64,000 nucleotides of DNA, from assembly GCF_049257235.1 (NCBI RefSeq), contig NZ_JBMMUF010000002.1:1-64000 (forward strand), in the 5' to 3' direction. The stretch comes from Pseudoalteromonas sp049257235. Lineage in GTDB: Bacteria; Pseudomonadota; Gammaproteobacteria; Enterobacterales; Alteromonadaceae. Numbering within the stretch: position 1 is the stretch's first letter; every line of letters begins with the position of its first letter. Below, in pieces: positions 1-6,335 of the stretch. Both the position numbers and the translations under genes were made by a program. The notes below the pieces were generated by a model. The model was not told where the DNA came from. It saw only the letters and a list, made by a program, of their open reading frames with translations, and did no database searches.

Positions 1-79
1 TAAAATTTCATTGAGCTTTCTCCTTTTGGTTTGGTCGCCTTGAAGTTTAGTATTTCGCTAAACTTCGGGGAGAAGGTTC

Positions 80-182
80 AATAAGTATCAAGTTACTCAA
101 AAGGACGCAAAACGCTTGGCTTGTGCTCCTTCGTCGCTAATTTTAGCCAAGCATTTATGCGCCCATTAGTAAGGCGTTATAA
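80..182 (+). other. Integron attC site closing the cassette left of the window
   Basis: The conserved end is GTTATAA at 176-182, the R' core GTTRRRY, with the recombination point between G176 and T177. An inverted repeat, GCTTGGCT (114-121) and AGCCAAGC (145-152), forms the inner stem. A GGACGC (103-108) / GCGCCC (159-164) pair fits the L''/L' boxes. From the GGACG box rightward it is visibly similar to the attC at 542-643. The left R'' box is not resolved, so the left boundary is approximate. A separate 9-bp inverted repeat (42-50 / 58-66) lies upstream; its role is unknown. Confidence 0.72.
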
Positions 183-637
183 GTTACTCAAGTATTGGTG
201 TTATGAACTGTCCGGAATGTCATCATGAATTTGGTTACCTGCATTTAGATAAACTCGAAAAGGTGGGAAAGCTAACTGAATTTAATTGCCCCAACTGTAG
301 TCAAAAACTGAATAATCGACCAATCAAAGAGATTACTCAGAAGGCAAGTTGGTTAATCTATGGTGGATTAATTTTGTTTTTGTCGTTGTTATTGGTTAAT
401 TACCTAGTATACGGAGATCAAATCAATAGCATCATAAAATACCTATTACTCTTTGTTGGTGTAGGTAGTTGTTTGCTCGGCTACATACATTACGGCAAGC
501 TAAATAAAAAGCTAAACTATGAAAAGGTATCTGTAGGTAACTTATAACAAGGCAATTATGTTTGGGACGTCTAAAGCTTGGCTGGCGCTCATTCTTCGCT
601 GATTTTAGCCAAGCTTAATACGCCCCATATTGCGGCG
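177..637 (+). mobile_element. Integron gene cassette 1 (461 bp)
   Basis: The cassette begins TTATAA at 177, right after the G of the previous core site, and ends at G637. The test that supports it is internal. The first six bases plus G make GTTATAA, and the R'' box near the cassette's end (542-548) is TTATAAC, its exact reverse complement. That is required for the excised circle to form a folded attC. It carries one gene (203-547) whose stop codon overlaps R'', a common cassette layout. The integrase that would mobilise it is not in the window. Confidence 0.8.
203..547 (+). CDS. Cassette-borne zinc-ribbon membrane protein, function unknown
   Basis: A 114-residue protein I do not recognise. 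The N-terminal third has two paired cysteines, CPEC near residue 3 and CPNC near residue 29, which look like a small zinc ribbon. Two hydrophobic segments follow (about residues 50-69 and 77-95), then a short basic tail. This suggests a membrane-anchored metal-binding domain. The stop TAA (545-547) overlaps the R'' box of the cassette's attC. The gene starts 26 bases into the cassette with no strong ribosome binding site, as is common for cassette genes. Function cannot be inferred; zinc ribbon plus two helices occurs in many unrelated small proteins. Confidence 0.7.
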   Translation: MNCPECHHEFGYLHLDKLEKVGKLTEFNCPNCSQKLNNRPIKEITQKASWLIYGGLILFLSLLLVNYLVYGDQINSIIKYLLLFVGVGSCLLGYIHYGKLNKKLNYEKVSVGNL

Positions 638-643
638 TTAGGC
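542..643 (+). other. Integron attC site of cassette 1
   Basis: R'' is TTATAAC (542-548), L'' GGGACG (564-569), L' CGCCCC (621-626) and R' GTTAGGC (637-643). A perfect 10-bp inner stem is formed by AAGCTTGGCT (574-583) and AGCCAAGCTT (607-616). Box spacing resembles the Vibrio VCR type. The last six bases, TTAGGC, belong to the next cassette. Similarity to the attC at 80-182 suggests both come from the same sedentary-integron-like pool. Confidence 0.82.
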
Positions 644-1105
644 ATCAAGGAGGATGGATGAATCGTCGAGAGAACAAATACCTCATAGCATCTTCAGCGT
701 GTTGCTTTTTGGCAGCATTAGCTCATTTGGGATGTATTGTGTTTGGAGCTGACTGGTATCGAATGTTTGGGGCCGGAGAAGCGATGGCACAAATGGCGGA
801 GCAAGAGCTTTGGTACCCTTCACTGGTCACGCTCACAATAGCAGCAATTTTGTGTTTTTGGGGTATTTTTGCGTTAGCTGGGGCGGGCGTAATAAAGAAA
901 CTTCCATTTACGCGTTCCATTTTAGTAGTGATAACAAGTGTTTTTCTCCTCAGAGCATTTTCATTCCCAGTACTAATGCCAAGCTTTCCAGATAATACCT
1001 TAACTTTTTGGCTGACAAGTTCAGGTATCTGTTTGTTAATAGGTAGTTTGTTTGCAGTGGGTACAAAGCAAGAGTGGTCGAGGCTCACTCAGGCAAATGC
1101 CTAAC
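638..1105 (+). mobile_element. Integron gene cassette 2 with truncated attC
   Basis: The cassette starts TTAGGC at 638 and carries one gene (658-1104). An R'' box GCCTAAC (1099-1105), the exact complement of GTTAGGC, overlaps the gene's stop. After about 1110 the expected L'', inner stem, L' and R' boxes are absent; the sequence becomes AT-rich with no GTTRRRY at the right distance. The cassette therefore lost most of its attC, which would fix it in place and marks the end of the array. Confidence 0.72.
658..1104 (+). CDS. Cassette-borne four-helix membrane protein, function unknown
   Basis: A 148-residue hydrophobic protein with about four membrane segments (near residues 8-30, 53-76, 86-106 and 117-135). 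I recognise no enzymatic motif. A strong ribosome binding site, AAGGAGG at 647-653, sits four bases before the ATG and inside the cassette's first 20 bases. Its TAA stop (1102-1104) lies inside the R'' box. Small integral membrane proteins of unknown role are frequent cargo in chromosomal integrons; nothing here is specific enough to name a function. Confidence 0.75.
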   Translation: MNRRENKYLIASSACCFLAALAHLGCIVFGADWYRMFGAGEAMAQMAEQELWYPSLVTLTIAAILCFWGIFALAGAGVIKKLPFTRSILVVITSVFLLRAFSFPVLMPSFPDNTLTFWLTSSGICLLIGSLFAVGTKQEWSRLTQANA

Positions 1106-1330
1106 AAACGGTCTTTAAATTCTTGCGGATATTTATTTCTCATAACACCTTCTATCTTACTTCATTTTCAAAATAAAAGATGTCTAGTTGTTTGAGGGGA
1201 GATCATTCCAAAATCTCATCGTGCCGTAGATTCTCATTTTGAATGGCACTCGCCACTACGCATTTGAGAGTTGCAATTATCCGTTATCTCATATTTACTG
1301 GTACGATGAGTTAAATAATGAGAACTAAGT

Positions 1331-1810
1331 ATGTCAACTCCACCATTACTAAAAACCTATAACAAAATGATCGGTTGGCCTTTTGGCCATTGGCTGTTTT
1401 CTAAAGCAGTGTGTATGAAAGCGCCGTATTTTGGCTCCATTAAGCCGAGAATTACCTCGTTAGAAGCAGGGAAATGCGTCGCACGAGTTAAAAACCGAAA
1501 GGCAGTGCATAACCACATAGGCACGATTCATGCGATTGCGCAGTGTAATTTAGCTGAACTCGTTGCTGGGGTAATGACGGATGCTACCGTACCACACAAA
1601 ACTCATCGCTGGATCCCAAAAGGGATGACTGTTGAGTATTTAAATAAAGTAGAAACAGATATGCAGGCAACGGCGCAAATACCTATGCCGCATGAGTTCA
1701 GCGATAAAGAAGATTTAATTGTGCCTGTAGAAATCACTAATGACGCAGGGGAATTGGTGTTTCGCGCAGCAGTCACCATGTACATTACTGCGCGAAAGAA
1801 GGCTGATTAA
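1331..1810 (+). CDS. DUF4442 hotdog-fold protein (putative thioesterase)
   Basis: A 159-residue protein resembling the DUF4442 family, a branch of the hotdog-fold thioesterases (from family knowledge, not a search). It has the family's central helix region (HNHIGTIHAIAQCNLAEL, residues about 61-78) followed by beta strands, and a C-terminal strand carrying the phrase VPVEITNDAGE. The substrate is unknown; acyl-CoA or acyl-ACP is usual for the fold. It is the first chromosomal gene right of the integron end. It converges on the bactofilin gene: its TAA (1808-1810) overlaps the bactofilin stop (1807-1809). Confidence 0.78.
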   Translation: MSTPPLLKTYNKMIGWPFGHWLFSKAVCMKAPYFGSIKPRITSLEAGKCVARVKNRKAVHNHIGTIHAIAQCNLAELVAGVMTDATVPHKTHRWIPKGMTVEYLNKVETDMQATAQIPMPHEFSDKEDLIVPVEITNDAGELVFRAAVTMYITARKKAD

Positions 1811-2232
1811 GACTCAGCGACGAGGACGTCTTCTTCGTTGCTGACAACCGAAAGCGCTTCGTGTTGCGCAAGTTGCTTAATTTGACCTTCCATTTGTGCG
1901 CCAGCAGCAATACTCAGGGTGTTGTGATACACATCACCTTTGACTGTTGCTGAGCTTTCAATCGCAACCTTGTTTGCGCTGATCGAGCCACTTACTTCGC
2001 CGTGAATGGTTACTTCATTTGCTTGCACACTGCCATCAACTCGGCCTTGGCTGCCAACAAGTAATACGTCGGCTTTGATGTCGCCATCGATGCGACCATC
2101 TAATTGAACTTCGCCTTGACTGATAAGTGAACCAGTCAGTCGAACGTCTGCAGAAATCAGGGAAGGGGTGTTGTTGCTCTTATTATTCACAATAGGGCTA
2201 CTCTTCTGTGTATCTTTGTTCTTTGAAAACAT
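1807..2232 (-). CDS. Bactofilin-family cytoskeletal protein
   Basis: A 141-residue protein with a bactofilin (DUF583) core at about residues 22-120. The core is a run of short glycine-containing beta turns (GSLISQGEVQLDGRIDGDI and similar) that builds a right-handed beta helix and polymerises without nucleotide. The tails are short and polar. It overlaps the end of the upstream M23 peptidase gene by 35 bases in another frame, so the two are very probably one transcript. Bactofilin-M23 pairs are a known arrangement in which the filament positions a peptidoglycan hydrolase and affects cell shape. The partner relation here is inferred from that pairing. Confidence 0.9.
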   Translation of the reverse strand: MFSKNKDTQKSSPIVNNKSNNTPSLISADVRLTGSLISQGEVQLDGRIDGDIKADVLLVGSQGRVDGSVQANEVTIHGEVSGSISANKVAIESSATVKGDVYHNTLSIAAGAQMEGQIKQLAQHEALSVVSNEEDVLVAES

Positions 2233-3307
2233 CGGTTAATGCCTTGGTGATTTTTACCGGGTTGATGTGCTTATTGTTATGTAACACCTCATAATGCAGG
2301 TGCGTCGCAGTACTGCGACCGGTACTACCCATTAAAGCGATGACTTCGCCTTTTGATACCATGTCACCACGTTTCACTTTAATCTTGTTTAAATGACCAA
2401 AGCGCGTAGTAAAACCATTTGCGTGCTCAATTTCGATGAAACGACCGTAACCACCGTTACGTCCAGCGCGCACAACCGTACCATCGGCTGGTGCAAAAAT
2501 TTCGGTATTGCGCCACGCTGCTAAATCAACACCTTTGTGCATTGCGCGAGAGCCGTTTATTGGGTCTTTACGCAGTCCAAAGCTGCTCGAGATATAGTAG
2601 TCAGCGGCAGGAAGCATATGCGGTACTTGCTCAAGCATGTTCTCAAGTTGATTCAACGTCAGTAGCTTATCTACCACTGACATTGAGCTCAGGTCTTGTT
2701 CATCAGCATCTAATGGTTCGAGTGGGCCGCCTTGGGCAACTTGTTGCGCACTTTTGGCAACAAGTTCTTCCATCAGAGTTTGCGGAAGGCTTGCTCGAGC
2801 AATGGCCTCTGAGAGCATGACCTCACGCTTTTCAATTGCTTGGTCTAGTACAAAGAAGGTATTGCTTTGACGTTGTTCTAAGTTAGCAAGTCTTTGCTCA
2901 ACGCCAGAGTCAAACTGATTGTCACTGGCTTCAAAAGGCACACCTTGCTGTGGCATCAATGATGCGGGTAGGGAAGCAAGTACATTATGAGTGAGTTGTT
3001 GGCGCTGCTCTAGCTTTGAGAGCTGGGCAACAAATTGTTCATGACGTTGCTGCGCTTGTTCTAATTGCAGGCGCAGTTCGTTGTTTTGTGCAATGACATC
3101 GCCACTGCTCAATTGCAGTTGGCTCTGTTGCCAAAAGTTATAACCGCCAAACGCAGCTAAAGACGCGACACATACAAATGCACCAAGAGCAAAACCACAC
3201 TGTTTTGTAGTCGATAACTCAAGGACTTTTACTTCACCGAGCTGGCGAATTAACAGTTGTCTTGCAGGAAACAACTTAGTTACAAAGTATGATTTTACTC
3301 GCTTCAT
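2198..3307 (-). CDS. Membrane-anchored M23 peptidoglycan endopeptidase
   Basis: A 369-residue protein. It has an N-terminal cytoplasmic stretch, one membrane segment (about residues 38-57), a glutamine-rich coiled-coil region (about 60-170), and a C-terminal LytM/M23 domain (about 240-350). The zinc-site motifs are present: HKGVD, and HLHYE near the end, so the enzyme should be active in cutting peptide cross-links of the cell wall in the periplasm. The coiled coil resembles those of divisome or elongasome-associated M23 proteins. It is first in the pair with bactofilin. No strong ribosome binding site is seen before the chosen ATG. Confidence 0.88.
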   Translation of the reverse strand: MKRVKSYFVTKLFPARQLLIRQLGEVKVLELSTTKQCGFALGAFVCVASLAAFGGYNFWQQSQLQLSSGDVIAQNNELRLQLEQAQQRHEQFVAQLSKLEQRQQLTHNVLASLPASLMPQQGVPFEASDNQFDSGVEQRLANLEQRQSNTFFVLDQAIEKREVMLSEAIARASLPQTLMEELVAKSAQQVAQGGPLEPLDADEQDLSSMSVVDKLLTLNQLENMLEQVPHMLPAADYYISSSFGLRKDPINGSRAMHKGVDLAAWRNTEIFAPADGTVVRAGRNGGYGRFIEIEHANGFTTRFGHLNKIKVKRGDMVSKGEVIALMGSTGRSTATHLHYEVLHNNKHINPVKITKALTDVFKEQRYTEE

Positions 3308-3386
3308 ATATACAAACTTCTGACAAAAACGTAGCTAAGATATCAAGGTGAGATTAAAAAGCCAGCAAAAAATTGTAACTCAACCC

Positions 3387-3430
3387 AAAAAAATGCAGTT
3401 TATCTCAGGTACACAGAGATAAACTGCATT
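3387..3430 (-). terminator. Rho-independent terminator after fahA
   Basis: A perfect 15-bp stem, AATGCAGTTTATCTC (3392-3406) with GAGATAAACTGCATT (3416-3430), has a 9-base loop. Read leftward it is followed by seven T. It lies about 140 bases past the fahA stop and just before the M23 gene. Confidence 0.85.
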
Positions 3431-3572
3431 ATTTAGACCGAACTGTATGGTGGTGTCATTGAGGCATTATGTGTGCACTATTCCAAGGTTTACATAGAAT
3501 AGCTATGTTGCGCAGGTCTAGCCGTGCCAAAACACCCCAAAAACTTACAGCAAAGGCCAACATGCCCTCGCT

Positions 3573-4883
3573 TTACTTAGCAGGTAATACTGTTGAGCGA
3601 CACTCACCGAAGCCGATGCGGGCAAAACCTTGCTTTTCACACCATCCGCGCATGATCACCGTGTCACCATCTTCTAGGAAAGTACGGCTTTCACCATTAC
3701 CTAAATCCAATGACTCTTTACCACCACGTGACAGCTCAAGCAGTGAGCCTGCTTCTTCGTGCTCAGGACCTGATTGTGTGCCTGAACCAAGCATATCACC
3801 AGCGTTAAAGTTACAGCCATTTACCGTGTGGTGAGCAACCATTTGTGCCACTGTCCAGTATGAGTGCTTGAAGCTTGACTGTGAAAGTTTCGCCGCTGGG
3901 GTGCCTTGTTCACGCATTTTTTGAGTTTCAACAGCCACATCCATTTGGATATCTAACGCACCTAGCTCGCGGTTTTTCGCAGACTCTAGATACTCAAGTG
4001 GCTGTGGATCGTTCTCGTCACGCGTCCACGCCATGCGATATGGCGCTAAAGCTTCGTTAGTAACAATCCAAGGAGAAACGGTTGATGCAAAGTTCTTTGC
4101 TAGGAATGGACCAAGAGGCTGGTATTCCCACGCTTGTAGGTCACGTGCAGACCAGTCATTGAATAAACAAAAACCAAATACGTGTTCGTCAGCGTCATCT
4201 AGTGCAATTGACTCACCTAGTTCGTTGCCTTTACCAAGGTAAATGCCGAGTTCTAGTTCGTAGTCCAAACGTTTACACGGGCCGAATGATGGCGCATCTG
4301 CATCAGGCGCTTTTGTTTGACCTTTAGGGCGAGGGAAAGTTTGACCACTTACACCAATGCTTGAGGCTCGGCCGTGGTAACCAATTGGTACCCATTTGTA
4401 GTTCGGTAGCAATGGGTTATCCGGACGGAACAAGCTACCAACAGCCGTTGCGTGGTAGATAGACGTATAAAAGTCAGTGTAATCACCGATATGACATGGT
4501 AGGTCATATTCAACATCGCTTTGAGCGATAAGCGCTTGTGTTAGTGCTTGCTCGTGCTCGCTGCCAGTACGTAATGCTTTTGACAGTGCAAGGCGCAGTG
4601 CTGACCAATGGGCTTGTCCCATCGCCATAAACGCGTTCAATGTTGTTTGTTGAGCCGCTTCAAGCGCTTCTTGAGCAAGGCCGCTGAAAATGCCCATGTG
4701 CGCAACAGCAGCTAAATCGACTACTTGGTCACCAATTGCAACGCCACCACGAAATGCTTCGTTCGTGCCAGCGCGACGGAATGAGGCAAAAGGCAAGTTT
4801 TGGATAGGAAAATCTGTGTTGCCATTGTTCGCAGAGCTGACCCAGCTGGTCAGGTTAATGTCGTGCGTTTCATTGAGTTGCAT
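3573..4883 (-). CDS. fahA: Fumarylacetoacetase
   Basis: A 436-residue fumarylacetoacetate hydrolase, the last step of tyrosine/homogentisate breakdown, giving fumarate and acetoacetate. Family landmarks are visible: DYTDFY and the catalytic-histidine region SIYHAT (about residues 133-144), the metal-ligand strand ELELGIYLG (about 210), NDWSARD (about 241), and the C-terminal GTQSGPE. Length matches the eukaryote-like FAH family (about 420-440). It lies downstream of hpd on the same strand, with terminator-like hairpins in the 129-base gap. Homogentisate dioxygenase (hmgA) and maleylacetoacetate isomerase (maiA) are not in the window and must be elsewhere if the pathway is complete. Confidence 0.95.
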   Translation of the reverse strand: MQLNETHDINLTSWVSSANNGNTDFPIQNLPFASFRRAGTNEAFRGGVAIGDQVVDLAAVAHMGIFSGLAQEALEAAQQTTLNAFMAMGQAHWSALRLALSKALRTGSEHEQALTQALIAQSDVEYDLPCHIGDYTDFYTSIYHATAVGSLFRPDNPLLPNYKWVPIGYHGRASSIGVSGQTFPRPKGQTKAPDADAPSFGPCKRLDYELELGIYLGKGNELGESIALDDADEHVFGFCLFNDWSARDLQAWEYQPLGPFLAKNFASTVSPWIVTNEALAPYRMAWTRDENDPQPLEYLESAKNRELGALDIQMDVAVETQKMREQGTPAAKLSQSSFKHSYWTVAQMVAHHTVNGCNFNAGDMLGSGTQSGPEHEEAGSLLELSRGGKESLDLGNGESRTFLEDGDTVIMRGWCEKQGFARIGFGECRSTVLPAK

Positions 4884-4930
4884 GAGTTATTCCTTTTGCT
4901 AAAGCTTTTATGTGTTATTGAGCCATAGAG

Positions 4931-4992
4931 AAAAAAAACAAGGGCTCGGAACTTAAAAAAGCAGTGCCCGCATAATACGAGCCCTGCTTTTT
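4931..4992 (-). terminator. Two mutually exclusive terminator hairpins between hpd and fahA
   Basis: Read leftward, stem A is AAAAAGCAG with CTGCTTTTT (plus-strand arms 4984-4992 and 4956-4964), ending in a T run. Stem B is AGGGCTCG with CGAGCCCT (arms 4978-4985 and 4941-4948), ending in eight T. The right-hand arms share 4984-4985, so only one stem can form fully at a time. Either would end transcription after hpd; together they are a double terminator or a switch before fahA. Confidence 0.65.
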
Positions 4993-5012
4993 GGCGCTAA
5001 ATAAAACTGCGC

Positions 5013-6059
5013 TTAGATAACGCCGCGGCGCTCTTGGTCACGTTCGATAGACTCAAACAGTGCTTGGAAGTTACCTTCACCGAAGCCACCGTCATCAACA
5101 CGTTGAATCATTTCGATGAAAATAGGACCAAACAGGTTCTTAGTGAAGATTTGTAGTAAGTAACAATCTTCGCTTTGGCTATCTACTAAGATCTGGTGTT
5201 GCTTGATCTTCTCTTTGTCTTCTTTAACCCAAGGTACACGGTCAAAGATAGTGTCGTAGTAGTGATCAACGATATCTAATGTCGCGATGTTGCTTTGATC
5301 TAGCTGATCAAGCGATGCAACTAGGTCATCAGTTAAGAAAGCAAGGTGTTGTACACCAGGACCGTTATATTCGTTCAGGTACTCATCAATTTGGTTGTTG
5401 TTGTTGTCTTTACCTTCATTGATTGGAATCGAGAACGTTCCGCACGGTGATTTAAGTGCGTATGACAACAGGGCTGTTTTTTGACCTTTGATGTCGAAGT
5501 AACGCACTTCAGTAAAGCCAAATACATCTTTGTAGAAGTTAGCCCACGTTTCCATCGTGCCTTTGTATACGTTGTTCGTAAGGTGGTCGATGCGCAAGAA
5601 GCCCTTGCTTGAAACAACATTTTGCTCTTCTAAGTCTACGAAGTCAGTGTCGTAGATGCTGCCTTTATCACCAAACTGGTCGATGAAGTAAATCAGGCTG
5701 TCGCCGATGCCATAAATCGCTGGGTATGGCATGTCTTTGTGAGTAGAGTCAGTTGCTGGCTTAGCGCCGCGTTCTACTGCTGTGTCGAACGCCTTCTGAG
5801 CGTCCTGTACACGCCAGCCCATTGAACAAATAGCAGGGCCATGGCTTTTAGCAAACTCAGCTGAGAAACCGCCACGCTCGTTGTTCAGTAGGAAATGGAT
5901 ATCGTTTTGGTTGTAGTAAACGATGTCTTTATCTTTGAATTTCTTTAGCTTTGAAAAACCAAAGTCGGTAAAGATTTTGTCCATGTAGTCCGCATCTGGT
6001 GTTGCGTACTCAGTAAATTCAATGCCCATTAGGCCTAATGGATTGTTTACTTCACTCAT
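5013..6059 (-). CDS. hpd: 4-hydroxyphenylpyruvate dioxygenase
   Basis: A 348-residue enzyme that converts 4-hydroxyphenylpyruvate to homogentisate, the second step of tyrosine catabolism after transamination. It has the two-domain vicinal-oxygen-chelate fold. Iron ligands are seen in the C-terminal half: His in RIDHLTNNV (about residue 160), His in GVQHLAFLTDD (about 240) and Glu in FIEMIQR (about 320). Length is typical for the bacterial enzyme. Homogentisate oxidation products are a usual source of brown pyomelanin in marine gammaproteobacteria when hmgA is weak; whether that applies here cannot be seen. TyrR-box-like sequences lie upstream. Confidence 0.96.
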   Translation of the reverse strand: MSEVNNPLGLMGIEFTEYATPDADYMDKIFTDFGFSKLKKFKDKDIVYYNQNDIHFLLNNERGGFSAEFAKSHGPAICSMGWRVQDAQKAFDTAVERGAKPATDSTHKDMPYPAIYGIGDSLIYFIDQFGDKGSIYDTDFVDLEEQNVVSSKGFLRIDHLTNNVYKGTMETWANFYKDVFGFTEVRYFDIKGQKTALLSYALKSPCGTFSIPINEGKDNNNNQIDEYLNEYNGPGVQHLAFLTDDLVASLDQLDQSNIATLDIVDHYYDTIFDRVPWVKEDKEKIKQHQILVDSQSEDCYLLQIFTKNLFGPIFIEMIQRVDDGGFGEGNFQALFESIERDQERRGVI

Positions 6060-6222
6060 GATGTTGCTCCACTTGCTGTGTTATTGGTGTGGCCTCGGCG
6101 GTAGAAGTCGATAATTCGAATAAAGCGCCGCCATAGGCTCAAGACCATATTTGTTTGAGCGCATAATCGGAGAAAATGTTCGAAAGCGAAAGCTTTTGGG
6201 GGGAATTAGCTAGACAGATATC

Positions 6223-6270
6223 TGTAAACAATGGTGGACAATAAAGTCAAAGTGTAAGCTTTTCGTTAAA
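6223..6270 (-). promoter_or_regulatory. Two candidate TyrR boxes upstream of hpd
   Basis: TGTAAACAATGGTGGACA (6223-6240) matches the E. coli TyrR consensus TGTAAA-N6-TTTACA at 10 of 12 positions. TGTAAGCTTTTCGTTAAA (6253-6270) matches at 9 of 12. Their centres are 30 bases apart. They lie 160-210 bases before the hpd start, and tyrR itself is nearby. Confidence 0.5.
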
Positions 6271-6292
6271 TTGGCGATACGCTTTTTTGCAA

Positions 6293-6316
6293 TAAAAAAG
6301 GCGCCTTAAGACGCCT
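6293..6316 (-). terminator. Rho-independent terminator after the POT transporter gene
   Basis: A 7-bp stem AGGCGCC (6299-6305) / GACGCCT (6310-6316) has a TTAA loop and includes one G-T pair. Read leftward it is followed by a T-rich tract. It lies 20 bases past the transporter's stop. Confidence 0.75.
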
Positions 6317-6335
6317 CTATATGATTTTGTGAGTA

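Noticed and set aside
1..84. Open frame ending at 84 as the 3' end of another cassette gene
   Set aside because: The in-frame TAA at 1-3 limits it to 26 codons with no start; more likely non-coding cassette sequence with a hairpin.
723..1088. A 121-codon leftward frame opposite the second cassette gene
   Set aside because: No binding site, low-complexity product, and it shadows a better-supported membrane protein gene.
3469..3834. A 121-codon frame overlapping the end of fahA
   Set aside because: Composition is that of an antisense shadow of fahA; no start signal.
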